Source: Chitinophagaceae bacterium (lineage in GTDB: Bacteria; Bacteroidota; Bacteroidia; Chitinophagales; Chitinophagaceae). Taken from it: a DNA stretch of 64,000 nt. The position numbers were made by a program, and so were the translations under genes. The DNA lies in contig JAFKGQ010000019.1 of assembly GCA_017307755.1 (NCBI GenBank), positions 129,001-193,000 on the forward strand, in the 5' to 3' direction. The notes below the pieces were generated by a model that ran no database searches, had not been told where the DNA came from, and saw nothing but the letters and a program-made list of their open reading frames with translations. This document shows positions 9,283 to 18,104 of this stretch, in pieces (positions within the stretch are counted from its first letter, which is position 1; each line of letters starts with the position of its first letter).

Positions 9283-10369
9283 CAAACAACTCCTCTTAGG
9301 ACTCCCCATCTTCTTTATCGTAGCATGCAGCAACGATCAGGGAACTCCATCCACCCAAACCGATGTCCTCCCTTCAGGAGACACTATACCTGTATTCATC
9401 CTGAAAGCTGATACGCTTAAAAAGACGGTAGAGCTTCCCGCGGAGCTGGCGCCCTATCAACGTACAGACCTGTACGCGAAAGTGCAGGGTTTTGTACGCT
9501 CCATGAAGGTAGACATCGGCGCTCGTGTTAAGACAGGGCAAACCCTTGCTATCATCGAAGCGCCGGAGGTGAACACCCGGCTGGAAGAAGCCCAGGCTTC
9601 CCTGGAATCCATCAAGTCCAGGTGGGCTGGCAGCAAGGACAACTATCAACGCCTCTACAGAGCATCCCAGGCGCAAACGCCCGGCATCGTCGCGCCCGTG
9701 GACCTGGAACGTGCAAAGGACCAAATGCTCACCGACAGCAGCGCCTATGAGGCGGCCCGCAAACAGACGCAGGCCAGCAGAGAAGTATCCGGTTATCTCT
9801 ATATCGTCGCCCCCTTCTCCGGCGTTATCACTGCCCGTAAAGCCGATGCCGGCGCCCTGGTGGGCACTACTGTGCCCCTGCTCACACTGCAGGATGATCG
9901 CAAGCTGCGGTTAAGGGTAGCTGTTCCGGAGTCATATACCGCAGCCGCCAATTTCTCTCAGCCCATTCATTTCCGGGTGGATGCTTATCCCAACCGGGCT
10001 TTTGATGCCGTGCCCGCCCGCAAAAGCGAAAACATCGATCCCGACACCCGTACAGAGCTTTGGGAGTTTGAAGCGCAAAATGACAAACAGGAACTGAAGG
10101 CAGGGGCCTTTGTCTATGCGCGGCTGAAGCTGGAACGCAGCGGGTCTTCACTGATCGTACCTCCTTCCGCGGTCAGCACAACCCAGGAAAAAAAGTTTGT
10201 CATCCGGGTAAAGGATAACAAGGCGGAGTGGGTGGATGTCGGTCAGGGCATCAGCACGGACAAAGGGCTGGAAATATTCGGCAAGCTGCAGCCGGGAGAC
10301 ACGCTGCTGGTGAAGGCAACGGATGAACGAAAGCCCGGCAGCACAGCTTATTGGAAGGTGCAGCGTTGA
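9263..10369 (+). CDS. RND efflux periplasmic adaptor lipoprotein
   Basis: 368 aa membrane fusion protein. Lipobox FIVAC with Cys22 places it on a membrane facing the periplasm. Then comes the half-lipoyl domain (YAKVQGFVRSMKVDIGARVKTGQTLAIIEAPE), a helical hairpin (about residues 105-180), the second lipoyl half (IVAPFSGVITARKADAGALVG) and barrel and membrane-proximal domains. It links the AcrB-type pump to TolC. It overlaps the pump gene by 20 nt; order TolC-pump-adaptor is unusual only in that the adaptor is last. Confidence 0.9.
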   Translation: MMSLRHSKQLLLGLPIFFIVACSNDQGTPSTQTDVLPSGDTIPVFILKADTLKKTVELPAELAPYQRTDLYAKVQGFVRSMKVDIGARVKTGQTLAIIEAPEVNTRLEEAQASLESIKSRWAGSKDNYQRLYRASQAQTPGIVAPVDLERAKDQMLTDSSAYEAARKQTQASREVSGYLYIVAPFSGVITARKADAGALVGTTVPLLTLQDDRKLRLRVAVPESYTAAANFSQPIHFRVDAYPNRAFDAVPARKSENIDPDTRTELWEFEAQNDKQELKAGAFVYARLKLERSGSSLIVPPSAVSTTQEKKFVIRVKDNKAEWVDVGQGISTDKGLEIFGKLQPGDTLLVKATDERKPGSTAYWKVQR

Positions 10370-10395
10370 AAAGCTCCCCTATCAGTCAGGGCCAG

Positions 10396-10460
10396 TGATA
10401 TCCCTCAACTCTCCAGTTGACAAACGTCATATATAAAGTACCCATGCATTTTTAGCTTGC
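10396..10460 (+). promoter_or_regulatory. Tandem TGA-N6-TCA sites and -7 box for the MBL-rhodanese operon
   Basis: Dyads TGATATCCCTCA (10396-10407) and TGACAAACGTCA (10418-10429), both perfect in the TGA/TCA core, centres 22 bp apart. A -7-like box TAGCTTGC is at 10453-10460, 29.5 bp after the proximal centre. Predicted start near 10465, leader about 15 nt. Confidence 0.78.
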
Positions 10461-10479
10461 AGTATAAATTACCGCAGCT

Positions 10480-11883
10480 ATGCTGATCGAACAGATCTAT
10501 ACTGGATGTCTTGCACAGGGCGCCTACTACATTGAAAGTAATAGAGAGGCGGTCGTTATCGACCCCTTACGTGAAACGACGCCCTATCTGCAGCGTGCCG
10601 CCAGGTCCGGGGCCAGGATAAAATATATCCTGGAAACCCATTTCCATGCCGACTTTGTCAGCGGCCATCTCGACCTCAGCAAAAAGACGGGCGCAACCAT
10701 CGTCTATGGCCCACAGGCGCAGGCCAGTTTTGAATTCAAAACCGCTGTGGATGGAGAAGAGTTGCAAGTGGGTCATTGTACTATCAAGGTGCTGCACACC
10801 CCCGGTCATACGATGGAAAGCACTTGCTATCTTTTAAAAGATGAAAAAGGGCATGACCGGGCTCTTTTCACAGGAGATACCCTGTTCATCGGCGACGTCG
10901 GCAGACCTGACCTCGCCCAGAAAATCGATGCAACGCTTACTCCCGAAAAGTTGGCGGGATATCTATATGACTCATTGCAGAACAAGATCATGCCGTTGCG
11001 AGATGATATTCTTATCTATCCCGGTCATGGCGCCGGCAGTGCATGTGGGAAACATTTGTCCGAGCAACGGTATGACTCGCTGGGTAACCAAAAGCGGCAT
11101 AACTACGCCCTGAAAAAAGAGTTGTCGAAAGAAGATTTTATTACAGCGGTCACCCGCGGTCTAACGCCTCCGCCCGGCTATTTCCCTATGAACGTGATGA
11201 TGAACAAACAAGGATACGAGTCCTTAGACAAAGTGCTGGACAGAGGACAAAAAGCAATGACGCCGGAAGATTTTGAAGCCGTGGCCAACAAAACCGGGGC
11301 CCTTGTCCTGGATACACGGGAAGCGCCATCTTTTGCAGAGGAATTCATCCCGAACTCCATCAACATCGGTATCGACGGCAACTTCGCCCCCTGGGCAGGG
11401 GCACTGATACCCGACCTTAACCAACCCATCCTGGTTGTATCGCAAAAAGGGAGGGAGGAAGAGGTCATCACCCGTCTGGCAAGAGTAGGCCTGGACCACA
11501 GCCTCGGCTACCTTGACGGCGGCATCGAAGCCTGGAAGGCATCCGGCCGTCCCACGGCCAAGATCACCAGCATCTCGGCAAAGGAATTAGCGGTCATCAT
11601 GAGCATCGCGCCTATACACATACTGGATGTGAGAAAGGCCAGCGAGTTCGCTGAAGGACATGTACTCAATGCGATCAACATTCCTTTGGATCATATCAAT
11701 GAAAATATGCACCGCCTCGACAAGGATAAGACATACTACGTCTATTGTGCCGGGGGCTACCGGTCAATGATGTTCAATTCGATATTGAGGGCTCGTGGAT
11801 TCAACCATCTCATCGATATACATGGCGGATATAAAGCCATCAGGGATGCAGAAGAGATCAGTATTACCAATTACACCGCATAA
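10480..11883 (+). CDS. MBL-fold persulfide dioxygenase-like protein with two rhodanese domains
   Basis: 467 aa. Residues 1-250 are a metallo-beta-lactamase fold of the ETHE1/glyoxalase II type: THFHADFVSGH gives the H-x-H-x-D metal motif, then HTPGHTMES, FTGDTLF and YPGHGAGS. Two rhodanese domains follow. The second (about 365-460) has an active loop with Cys (CAGGYRS); in the first the loop reads VVSQKGREE, with Ser where the Cys should be, so it is probably inactive. Expected role: oxidation of persulfide or sulfide detoxification. It leads an operon with an ABC efflux set (10-nt gap) and has tandem regulatory sites upstream. Confidence 0.88.
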   Translation: MLIEQIYTGCLAQGAYYIESNREAVVIDPLRETTPYLQRAARSGARIKYILETHFHADFVSGHLDLSKKTGATIVYGPQAQASFEFKTAVDGEELQVGHCTIKVLHTPGHTMESTCYLLKDEKGHDRALFTGDTLFIGDVGRPDLAQKIDATLTPEKLAGYLYDSLQNKIMPLRDDILIYPGHGAGSACGKHLSEQRYDSLGNQKRHNYALKKELSKEDFITAVTRGLTPPPGYFPMNVMMNKQGYESLDKVLDRGQKAMTPEDFEAVANKTGALVLDTREAPSFAEEFIPNSINIGIDGNFAPWAGALIPDLNQPILVVSQKGREEEVITRLARVGLDHSLGYLDGGIEAWKASGRPTAKITSISAKELAVIMSIAPIHILDVRKASEFAEGHVLNAINIPLDHINENMHRLDKDKTYYVYCAGGYRSMMFNSILRARGFNHLIDIHGGYKAIRDAEEISITNYTA

Positions 11884-11893
11884 ATTTTATACT

Positions 11894-13003
11894 ATGAAGC
11901 CCTGGTTATTGTCCGTGTTGTTCACCGGGCCCCTGCTTTACTCCTGCCATAAAGCACCACAAGTGCATCTACAGCAAAAAGACATCATAGAAACCGTCTA
12001 TGCATCCGGAAAGATCGTTTCGGAGGACGAGTATAGCCTGTATGCCCTTAGCAACGGGGCAATCCTAAAAAAAACGGTAAAAGACGGTGACATGGTCCGG
12101 AGGGGCCAGGTGTTGTATATTGTCCAAAACGAAGCGGTAACAGCAAAATACCAGGCCGCCCTGGACAATTACCAAAATACGGAACTGAATCTCTCGGGCA
12201 GTTCGCCCTTGCTGCGTGACCTGCAACTGTCATTACAGAATATGGAGATCAGGCTAAAGAACGACTCCCTCACTTATCACCGCTGGAAGACGCTGTGGGA
12301 ACAGGGCATTGGCACCCGCAGCAACCTCGACAATGCATATACGAGCTATCAGATCTCGGTCAACCAGCAAAAGAGTGCGGCGGAGAAATATTATTCCACC
12401 CTTCATGACCTGCAAGTAACCCACAGCAATGCGAGAAGCCAGGTACAGGCCGCCAGGAAGGAGCTGAGCGACTATTTTATTATGGCTGACCGGGACGGGG
12501 TCGTCTGGCAGACTTACAAAGAAGCAGGAGAAGGTCTGCGGGCAAACGAGGTGGTGGCGCTCATCGGCGACAGCAGCAGACGTATCATCCGCCTGGCCGT
12601 CGACCAGGAAGACATTAGCCGGATCAAGAGAGGCCAGCGGGTAGTTTTGAAGACCGATCTCTCCGGCGACACAGTGTATGAAGCAAGGATCACTCATATT
12701 TATCCCGCCATGAACGAATCGGATCAGACCTTCCGGGTAGACGCGGTTTTCCAGGGGAAAATGCCCCCTGTGTATATTCATAGCTCGGTGGAAGCGAACA
12801 TCATCGTGGCTGCCAAACCCGGCGCCAACGTGTTGCTGCGCGAAGCGCTGGCAAGTGACGACAGCGTTTGGGTGCTGGAAAAAGGCAAGGAAAAGAAGGT
12901 CGCGGTAACCACGGGGTTGTCTACGTTGGATTATGTGGAAATACTGGACGGCATCAACGCGAAAACCCTGGTACTGTTAAAAAGCAAAAACGGCGTTCCA
13001 TGA
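11894..13003 (+). CDS. HlyD-like periplasmic adaptor lipoprotein of ABC exporter
   Basis: 369 aa from the ATG at 11894, 10 nt after the MBL-rhodanese stop. Lipobox LLYSC with Cys at residue 18. A biotinyl-lipoyl-like segment (ALSNGAILKKTVKDGDMVRRGQVLYIV) is followed by a long coiled coil (about 85-175) and the closing lipoyl half around YFIMADRDGVVWQTYKEAGEGL. MacA/HlyD type. With the permease and ATPase that follow it forms a MacAB-like transporter. The stop overlaps the permease start by ATGA. Confidence 0.85.
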   Translation: MKPWLLSVLFTGPLLYSCHKAPQVHLQQKDIIETVYASGKIVSEDEYSLYALSNGAILKKTVKDGDMVRRGQVLYIVQNEAVTAKYQAALDNYQNTELNLSGSSPLLRDLQLSLQNMEIRLKNDSLTYHRWKTLWEQGIGTRSNLDNAYTSYQISVNQQKSAAEKYYSTLHDLQVTHSNARSQVQAARKELSDYFIMADRDGVVWQTYKEAGEGLRANEVVALIGDSSRRIIRLAVDQEDISRIKRGQRVVLKTDLSGDTVYEARITHIYPAMNESDQTFRVDAVFQGKMPPVYIHSSVEANIIVAAKPGANVLLREALASDDSVWVLEKGKEKKVAVTTGLSTLDYVEILDGINAKTLVLLKSKNGVP

Positions 13004-14262
13004 AACCCTCCGTCAACATGCTCATTGCCGGTACGCAACTATGGGCCCGGAAGCGGCAAAGCTTTATCGCCATGCTAGGCGTCCTCTTCGGCATCGCCAT
13101 GTTCATTTTCATGATCAGCTTTATGAAGGGAGTAAATAACTACATCCAGGATACAATGCTTGCCTCCATTCCTGATATCCATATTTACAATGATATCCGT
13201 ACGGACTATGCGTCCTCGGTCACAGGCGACTGGCTCCGAAATGACCCGGCAAAAATGATCGTTGTGCATCATCCACGGCCGGAAAAAGTCCGGTTGAACC
13301 TAAAGAACGCAGATGCCATTATCTCGGATCTGAGGCAGCAGTCAGAAGTGAATGTGGTTTCTCCCCTTCTATCCACCCAGGTTTTCTTCAATTATGGGTC
13401 GGTGCAGCTCAACGGGATTCTGGATGGCGTCAATATCATCGAAGAAGCACGCCTCTTCGGTCTGCACGATAGGATGATGACAGGACGGCCGGAAGACTTG
13501 CTGACGACTGACAAAGGCATCCTTTTGGGTCAGGGGCTTGCCGACAAATTGAACGTCAGGCGGGGCGATCTCGTCACCCTGGCTACTCCTGAAGGCACTT
13601 CCATGCGTTTTCGCGTCGTGGGCACCTTTGCATTTGGTCTCAGCACGGTAGACAATACCAAAGCATATGTAAGCCTGTCGGGTGTACAGCAGTTGCTGGC
13701 AAAGAACCACGATTATATTACGGATATCCGCATCAAATTGCGCAATATCAACAACGCCAAGGGTCTGGCGATCTTTTTTGGTAAAAGATACGGTTACAAG
13801 GCGGAAGACTGGGAAAGCACCAACCCCTCCATCAAGACGGGTAACCTGATCAGGGATACCCTTACCTGGGTAGTAAGCCTCACCTTGCTGACGGTAGCGG
13901 GCTTTGGCATCTACAATATCATGAACATGGTGATCGCAAGTAAAATGAAGGACATCGCGATCCTGAAGGCGCAAGGATTCGACGGCAGGGACATCCGAAC
14001 TATCTTCTTATCCCAATCCCTGGTCATCGGGGTCCTGGGGGCAGGTCTGGGTTTGCTCTTGGGTTTCCTGCTTTCCTATGGGCTGTCGAAAGTACCCTTC
14101 CCCCAGACGGAATTTACTTTTATGAAATTTTTTCCCGTAGTATTTGAAAGCAGATATTATTTTTTCGGCGCAGGTTTTGGCATCCTGACGACATTCCTGG
14201 CAGGCGTACTGCCGGCCCGCAAGGCTGCGCGGGTAGATCCGGTGACCATCCTGCGCGGCTAA
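13000..14262 (+). CDS. ABC transporter permease (MacB/FtsX type)
   Basis: 420 aa from the ATG at 13000, which overlaps the adaptor stop. TM1 is near residues 20-42 (FIAMLGVLFGIAMFIFMISFM). A large periplasmic MacB_PCD domain follows (about 45-280), then three C-terminal TMs (about 290-415) and the ending GVLPARKAARVDPVTILRG, the classic FtsX-family signature. It lacks a fused ATPase; the ATP-binding subunit is the next gene. Works by mechanotransmission to export a periplasmic substrate or lipoprotein. Substrate unknown. Confidence 0.88.
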   Translation: MKPSVNMLIAGTQLWARKRQSFIAMLGVLFGIAMFIFMISFMKGVNNYIQDTMLASIPDIHIYNDIRTDYASSVTGDWLRNDPAKMIVVHHPRPEKVRLNLKNADAIISDLRQQSEVNVVSPLLSTQVFFNYGSVQLNGILDGVNIIEEARLFGLHDRMMTGRPEDLLTTDKGILLGQGLADKLNVRRGDLVTLATPEGTSMRFRVVGTFAFGLSTVDNTKAYVSLSGVQQLLAKNHDYITDIRIKLRNINNAKGLAIFFGKRYGYKAEDWESTNPSIKTGNLIRDTLTWVVSLTLLTVAGFGIYNIMNMVIASKMKDIAILKAQGFDGRDIRTIFLSQSLVIGVLGAGLGLLLGFLLSYGLSKVPFPQTEFTFMKFFPVVFESRYYFFGAGFGILTTFLAGVLPARKAARVDPVTILRG

Positions 14263-14271
14263 AAAAAGTTT

Positions 14272-14967
14272 ATGAAAGAGACTATTTTGGAAGTCGCCCA
14301 TCTCAATAAATCTTTTCCGGGACCGGAACCATTCCACGTGTTGAAGGATATATCCCTTTCCGTCCAAAAAGGAGAATTCATTACCATCATCGGGAAGTCC
14401 GGCTGTGGAAAATCCACTTTGTTATATCTTCTTTCCACACTCGACACGGCCTATGAGGGAACGATCACCATCAACGGCACGCGGGTGACCGGGCTTAAGG
14501 AGCACGACCTGGCCAAATTCCGAAATGAACATATCGGCTTTGTTTTCCAGTTCCATTTTCTCTTGCCGGAATTCACTGTCCTCCAGAACATTATGATCCC
14601 GGCCATGAAGCTGGGGCAGCTCTCCCGGGAGGCCATCGAGTATAACGCTATGGAGAAACTGACACAGATGGGCATTCGGGACATCGCATTAAAGCCATCC
14701 GGCAAATTGTCCGGTGGTCAACAGCAACGGGTAGCAATTGCCCGGGCTCTGATCAATAACCCAGGTATTATCATGGCGGATGAACCCACCGGCAACCTGG
14801 ATTCGGCCAATACACAGGTCATTTTCAATATATTCCAGGAATTATCCAGACAGGGTAATACAATCCTTGCCGTTACGCACGACCGGGACTTCGCCGGGAG
14901 ATCGGACAGGATCATCGAGATGATGGATGGAAGGATCACAAATACACATGGAGTTCCGGTGACATGA
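14272..14967 (+). CDS. ABC transporter ATP-binding protein (LolD/MacB type)
   Basis: 231 aa. Walker A GKSGCGKST, Q-loop region VFQFHFLLPEFTVLQN, signature LSGGQQQRVA, Walker B IIMADEPTGNLDS and switch His in AVTHDRDF. The VFQFH-LLPEFT segment and size are like LolD and MacB partners. Energises the FtsX-type permease of the same operon. A regulatory dyad for the next gene overlaps its stop codon. Confidence 0.92.
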   Translation: MKETILEVAHLNKSFPGPEPFHVLKDISLSVQKGEFITIIGKSGCGKSTLLYLLSTLDTAYEGTITINGTRVTGLKEHDLAKFRNEHIGFVFQFHFLLPEFTVLQNIMIPAMKLGQLSREAIEYNAMEKLTQMGIRDIALKPSGKLSGGQQQRVAIARALINNPGIIMADEPTGNLDSANTQVIFNIFQELSRQGNTILAVTHDRDFAGRSDRIIEMMDGRITNTHGVPVT

Positions 14968-14998
14968 CTTCCGTCATGCCGGCGCCTGCATTTTATCA
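14965..14998 (+). promoter_or_regulatory. Candidate tandem dyads before the 15040 gene (weaker)
   Basis: TGACTTCCGTCA at 14965-14976 (perfect, and flanked so that ATGAC/GTCAT is fully palindromic) and TGCATTTTATCA at 14987-14998 (one mismatch), centres 22 bp apart. No convincing -7 box is found 29-31 bp downstream, so this promoter is less certain than the others. Confidence 0.45.
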
Positions 14999-15039
14999 TA
15001 AGAACAAGGGGGTTCCTTTTCCAAAGATCATGGACAACC

Positions 15040-15801
15040 ATGACCCAGCTCTTCGTCTCTCCGGGAGCAGAGGCGGTATCTTCGACAAAACCTTTGATTA
15101 TGCAACGCCTCGACATCGAATACATCCTACAGTTCAAAGAGCAGGAGATCAAGCTCCCCGTCATCGATTACCGGAAGGGGAACCTATTCCTTCGCTGTTA
15201 TTCGGACAAAAATAAGAAGAGACATCTTCTCGGAAAATTCCTTGAAAGCAAGATGTCGCATGCCGGCATCATCGGCGAATTGATCGCCAAATTGGAGAAA
15301 GAAGACCTGGCCCTCGGCCGCCGGCTTATCTATTACATGGAAGGCTTGCTGGCTGCATTCTCCGCCGACATTCAAAAAGAACCCTATTCGGCAGCATTTT
15401 ATAAATCCCTGTCGGTGGACGTTCGTCAATTGCTGGAATTGATCAGTTCCGCCGAAAACCCGCACGTGGTCCTGTACAACCGGCTGAACAACCTCCTCAT
15501 TGGCGAAATGCCCTCCTCACCGGCCGGCCAGGGCTGCTGCCGGGATATGCGCGGCCTCATGAACGCTTTGAAAGAAAGCGCCGACATCATGTGCGCTTAT
15601 CATGACGTATTTACCAACCTTGTGCAGCAGGAATCCGAAAAAAGGGGAAAAATGCTCGTCACCTCAAGAGTAGGTCAGCGATTGTACAAGCTCTCGCTTG
15701 TAGTAGAAAGTCTGATCGTGGCCACGGGGTGCACTTATACCCGGATGGCTGAATGGCAGAAACAGGTAAGACGCGTGCAAAAACAGGAAATATACAATTA
15801 A
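15040..15801 (+). CDS. Uncharacterised cytoplasmic helical protein
   Basis: 253 aa, not recognised. No signal peptide or membrane segment. After residue 55 it is mostly amphipathic helix with many Leu, Lys and Glu and several Cys (QGCCRDM, DIMCAY, TGCTY). Start is uncertain: ATG at 15040 (used) or at 15100, where MQRLDIEYIL begins more like a folded domain. It follows the ABC ATPase by 72 nt, but a dyad site pair lies at its 5' side, so it may have its own promoter. Confidence 0.6.
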   Translation: MTQLFVSPGAEAVSSTKPLIMQRLDIEYILQFKEQEIKLPVIDYRKGNLFLRCYSDKNKKRHLLGKFLESKMSHAGIIGELIAKLEKEDLALGRRLIYYMEGLLAAFSADIQKEPYSAAFYKSLSVDVRQLLELISSAENPHVVLYNRLNNLLIGEMPSSPAGQGCCRDMRGLMNALKESADIMCAYHDVFTNLVQQESEKRGKMLVTSRVGQRLYKLSLVVESLIVATGCTYTRMAEWQKQVRRVQKQEIYN

Positions 15802-15832
15802 GGCCCATTGCACGAATTTAATATAACTTGTT

Positions 15833-16492
15833 TTAATGGCTGACAACTTTTGATACATGCAAATGCCGTTCGAACCATGCCGTCGCGCTGGCAGCCATCT
15901 CGTTTAGCTTATCACCTTCGAAAAGATGTGTGGCGCCCATCACGACTTCCAATTGCTTGCTGCAGGACAATTCATCCAATGCTTCCCTGTTGAGCTGGAG
16001 CACATATCGGTCCAGGTCGCCCACGATAAACAGGGTCGGGGCCTCCATCCGGGCAAGCGCCGCCTTGGCCAGGTCGGGCCTGCCTCCACGGCAAACGATA
16101 GCGCCGATTTTTTCCGGTAACATCGCCGCAGTACGCAATGCAGCTGCCGCCCCTGTGCTGGTGGCATAATACCCCAGCCGGTAGTGATCGAAAAGGTCCC
16201 TGTCTATCACCCATTGCGTAACAGCCGCCAATCTCCTGCTCAGCAGCTCCACATCATATTGATTCCCGGAGGACAATTCCTCCTCGGGACTTAACAGATC
16301 AGGCAACAATGTACCGAACCCATGCTGTTGCAGATAGCCGGCCATCATCCTGCTGCGGGGACTATTCCTGCTGACGCCGTCCGCCTGGGAAAATATGATG
16401 ATAGCCGTCGCCGATGCCGGCAATGTCAGCTCGCACGCCAGTTTCCTGCCACCGCAGGGTATGACGATATCCTGTTTATATTCGTGAAGCAT
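15833..16492 (-). CDS. Alpha/beta hydrolase (dienelactone hydrolase-like)
   Basis: 219 aa, single alpha/beta hydrolase domain. The nucleophile elbow is GYYATSTGAAAALR, with Ser in the S-T-G-A motif of dienelactone-hydrolase-like proteins often joined to phosphoribosyltransferases. The acid is likely the Asp in VGDLDRYVL and the His is in GATHLFEG. Substrate unknown. It has its own promoter with one perfect palindromic dyad; the predicted leader is only about 6-8 nt, which supports the start at 16492. Confidence 0.82.
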   Translation of the reverse strand: MLHEYKQDIVIPCGGRKLACELTLPASATAIIIFSQADGVSRNSPRSRMMAGYLQQHGFGTLLPDLLSPEEELSSGNQYDVELLSRRLAAVTQWVIDRDLFDHYRLGYYATSTGAAAALRTAAMLPEKIGAIVCRGGRPDLAKAALARMEAPTLFIVGDLDRYVLQLNREALDELSCSKQLEVVMGATHLFEGDKLNEMAASATAWFERHLHVSKVVSH

Positions 16493-16502
16493 ACTTTTTT
16501 TG

Positions 16503-16547
16503 TAAATTTAAATCTATAGCCCCCCTAAAAATAAGTGACATGTGTCA
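16503..16547 (-). promoter_or_regulatory. Single perfect dyad TGACATGTGTCA and -7 box for the hydrolase
   Basis: Dyad at 16536-16547 is a full 12-bp palindrome. Read leftward, TAAATTTA at 16510-16503 is 31.5 bp from its centre. No second site is seen 22 bp further upstream; perfect symmetry may make one enough. Confidence 0.7.
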
Positions 16548-16561
16548 AGCTGAATCCGCCT

Positions 16562-16801
16562 CTAAAATGTATATTCTTTAACGGCTATTGTCAGCCTGTT
16601 CTCCACCGACGTAACCCCCGGCGCCGACCACGCCGCCCATTCGGCATCGACGGCAGCCTGACTCTGGTAATTCCATTCTACTTCTCCCGTAAGGGTTACC
16701 ACACCATCCTTTACCGCTACGCCGATCTCTCCGGGATTGAGGAAAGGCACCCATCTCAGCTGGTCCATTACGTCTTTTTGTATTTCCGCATCTGTACGCA
16801 T
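16562..16801 (-). CDS. Short single-BON-domain protein
   Basis: 79 aa. BON (bacterial OsmY and nodulation) fold: IGVAVKDGVVTLTGEV then a final VTSVENRLTI. BON domains bind phospholipid or act in envelope stress; no signal peptide is present here. Residues 1-41 closely match the N-terminus and the last 30 match the C-terminus (AAWSAPGV..VEN) of the 219-aa BON protein at 22151-22810, as if the middle had been lost. Own promoter with tandem dyads. Confidence 0.85.
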   Translation of the reverse strand: MRTDAEIQKDVMDQLRWVPFLNPGEIGVAVKDGVVTLTGEVEWNYQSQAAVDAEWAAWSAPGVTSVENRLTIAVKEYTF

Positions 16802-16833
16802 GGTTGAATAGTTTTAAAGTGATTGAATAATGT

Positions 16834-16898
16834 TAAAGATATTACCAGCAGATGATATTTGTAACGACCACGGTCACGAAAGACGATGAGCTTGATCA
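16834..16898 (-). promoter_or_regulatory. Tandem dyads and -7 box for the short BON gene
   Basis: Proximal CGACCACGGTCA (16865-16876, one mismatch) and distal TGAGCTTGATCA (16887-16898, perfect), centres 22 bp apart. -7 box TATCTTTA (16841-16834, minus strand) is 29.5 bp from the proximal centre. The distal site just enters the 3' end of the neighbouring gene. Confidence 0.75.
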
Positions 16899-18089
16899 GG
16901 CCGCAGGAGCTTTACCCTTTCTCCATCGGACAGAAGAGAATAAAGCCCCGAATGCTATACATACCAGCAGCGGAGACAATATCCATCCAAAGAAAGGAAT
17001 GGAGAATATCAGCCTGAACAGGATGAAGAAGCCAAAAGCGATCCATACATATTCCCAGAACCTGCCGGTGCTGCCCATGACATGGCCAAACCAGTGAGAG
17101 GCTACGAGGGCGGTGATACTGCCGCAGATCAAAAAAGCAAGGATGTAGCCCAGCAGCAGGGCCAGGCCCACGGGGATGGCTATGAGACTGACAAAGGAAA
17201 TAAATATGATGAGGGGCGTTGCCACAAAGTACACAATGCCTGAACCCAGTGAACGCAGCATGCTGTTATAGGTCTTTTCACCGGCCCGCTCGAAAAGATG
17301 GGGAAACAGATATTGCAACAGGATGATCACCAGCAAAGCAGAGGCAAGATACCAAAAGACGATGAGCCAACTGGAGGTTCCCAGATAATACCAGTGCGGT
17401 CGTTTTATCGCCAGACTTACATCCCGGACGGCCTTCCCATTTTTTACCGATGCACCGAAACTTACATCCGACGGCGCCCAATATCTCACCGGCCCCTCAA
17501 AAACCGCGCGCTCTCCAATGACGAGGTCTTCCGACACGGCAATCGAGGACGATCCCATTACCTTCCCATACAGCTCGATCGTGCCGCCACGGCAATCGAG
17601 GTTACGGCCCGCAGTCCCGATCAATCGGAACCTTCCCGTGGCAGTGCGGATATCGCCACTTATATTGCCGTACACGACGAGATTGCCTCCCGACACCAGG
17701 ACATCTCCGAGAACCGATGCATTCCTTTGAACGGTGATCTCACCGCCTGCCGCGACCAGATCGCCCTGGACATTACGGTCGATGCGCAAGGTGCCACCCA
17801 TGCAGCGGATCTTTCCGCTAACATAGCCGTTGATCACGACGGTCCCTCCCGCCAGCAGGACATCGTTCACCGTATCATTGATATAGATCTTCCCGCCGGC
17901 GACAACCAGGTCGCCGTGTGCCGGTGCATTGATGATCACCGTCCCTGCCACCAGGTAAATATCCTCGTTGGTGGGTTTTTCGATAACTATCGTATTGCCG
18001 GATTCGACGACCATGGCCGAAGCAGGTAGGATACCTGCCGCTACGAGCAGCAGGAAAAAGGCGCATCTGCGCAGCAATAAAGAGATCAT
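16896..18089 (-). CDS. Bactofilin-like beta-helix protein with C-terminal membrane region
   Basis: 397 aa. Signal peptide 1-25. Residues 30-215 are a repetitive beta-solenoid of the polymer-forming cytoskeletal (bactofilin/DUF583) type, with turns such as GDLVVAGGKIYINDTVNDVLLAGGTVVINGYVSGKI. Residues 235-390 carry about five membrane segments. An exported solenoid anchored by a membrane domain suggests envelope scaffolding, unlike cytoplasmic bactofilins. It follows the PNPOx-like gene by 15 nt and shares its regulated promoter. Confidence 0.8.
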   Translation of the reverse strand: MISLLLRRCAFFLLLVAAGILPASAMVVESGNTIVIEKPTNEDIYLVAGTVIINAPAHGDLVVAGGKIYINDTVNDVLLAGGTVVINGYVSGKIRCMGGTLRIDRNVQGDLVAAGGEITVQRNASVLGDVLVSGGNLVVYGNISGDIRTATGRFRLIGTAGRNLDCRGGTIELYGKVMGSSSIAVSEDLVIGERAVFEGPVRYWAPSDVSFGASVKNGKAVRDVSLAIKRPHWYYLGTSSWLIVFWYLASALLVIILLQYLFPHLFERAGEKTYNSMLRSLGSGIVYFVATPLIIFISFVSLIAIPVGLALLLGYILAFLICGSITALVASHWFGHVMGSTGRFWEYVWIAFGFFILFRLIFSIPFFGWILSPLLVCIAFGALFSSVRWRKGKAPAA

Positions 18090-18104
18090 GATGATGGATT
18101 TGGA

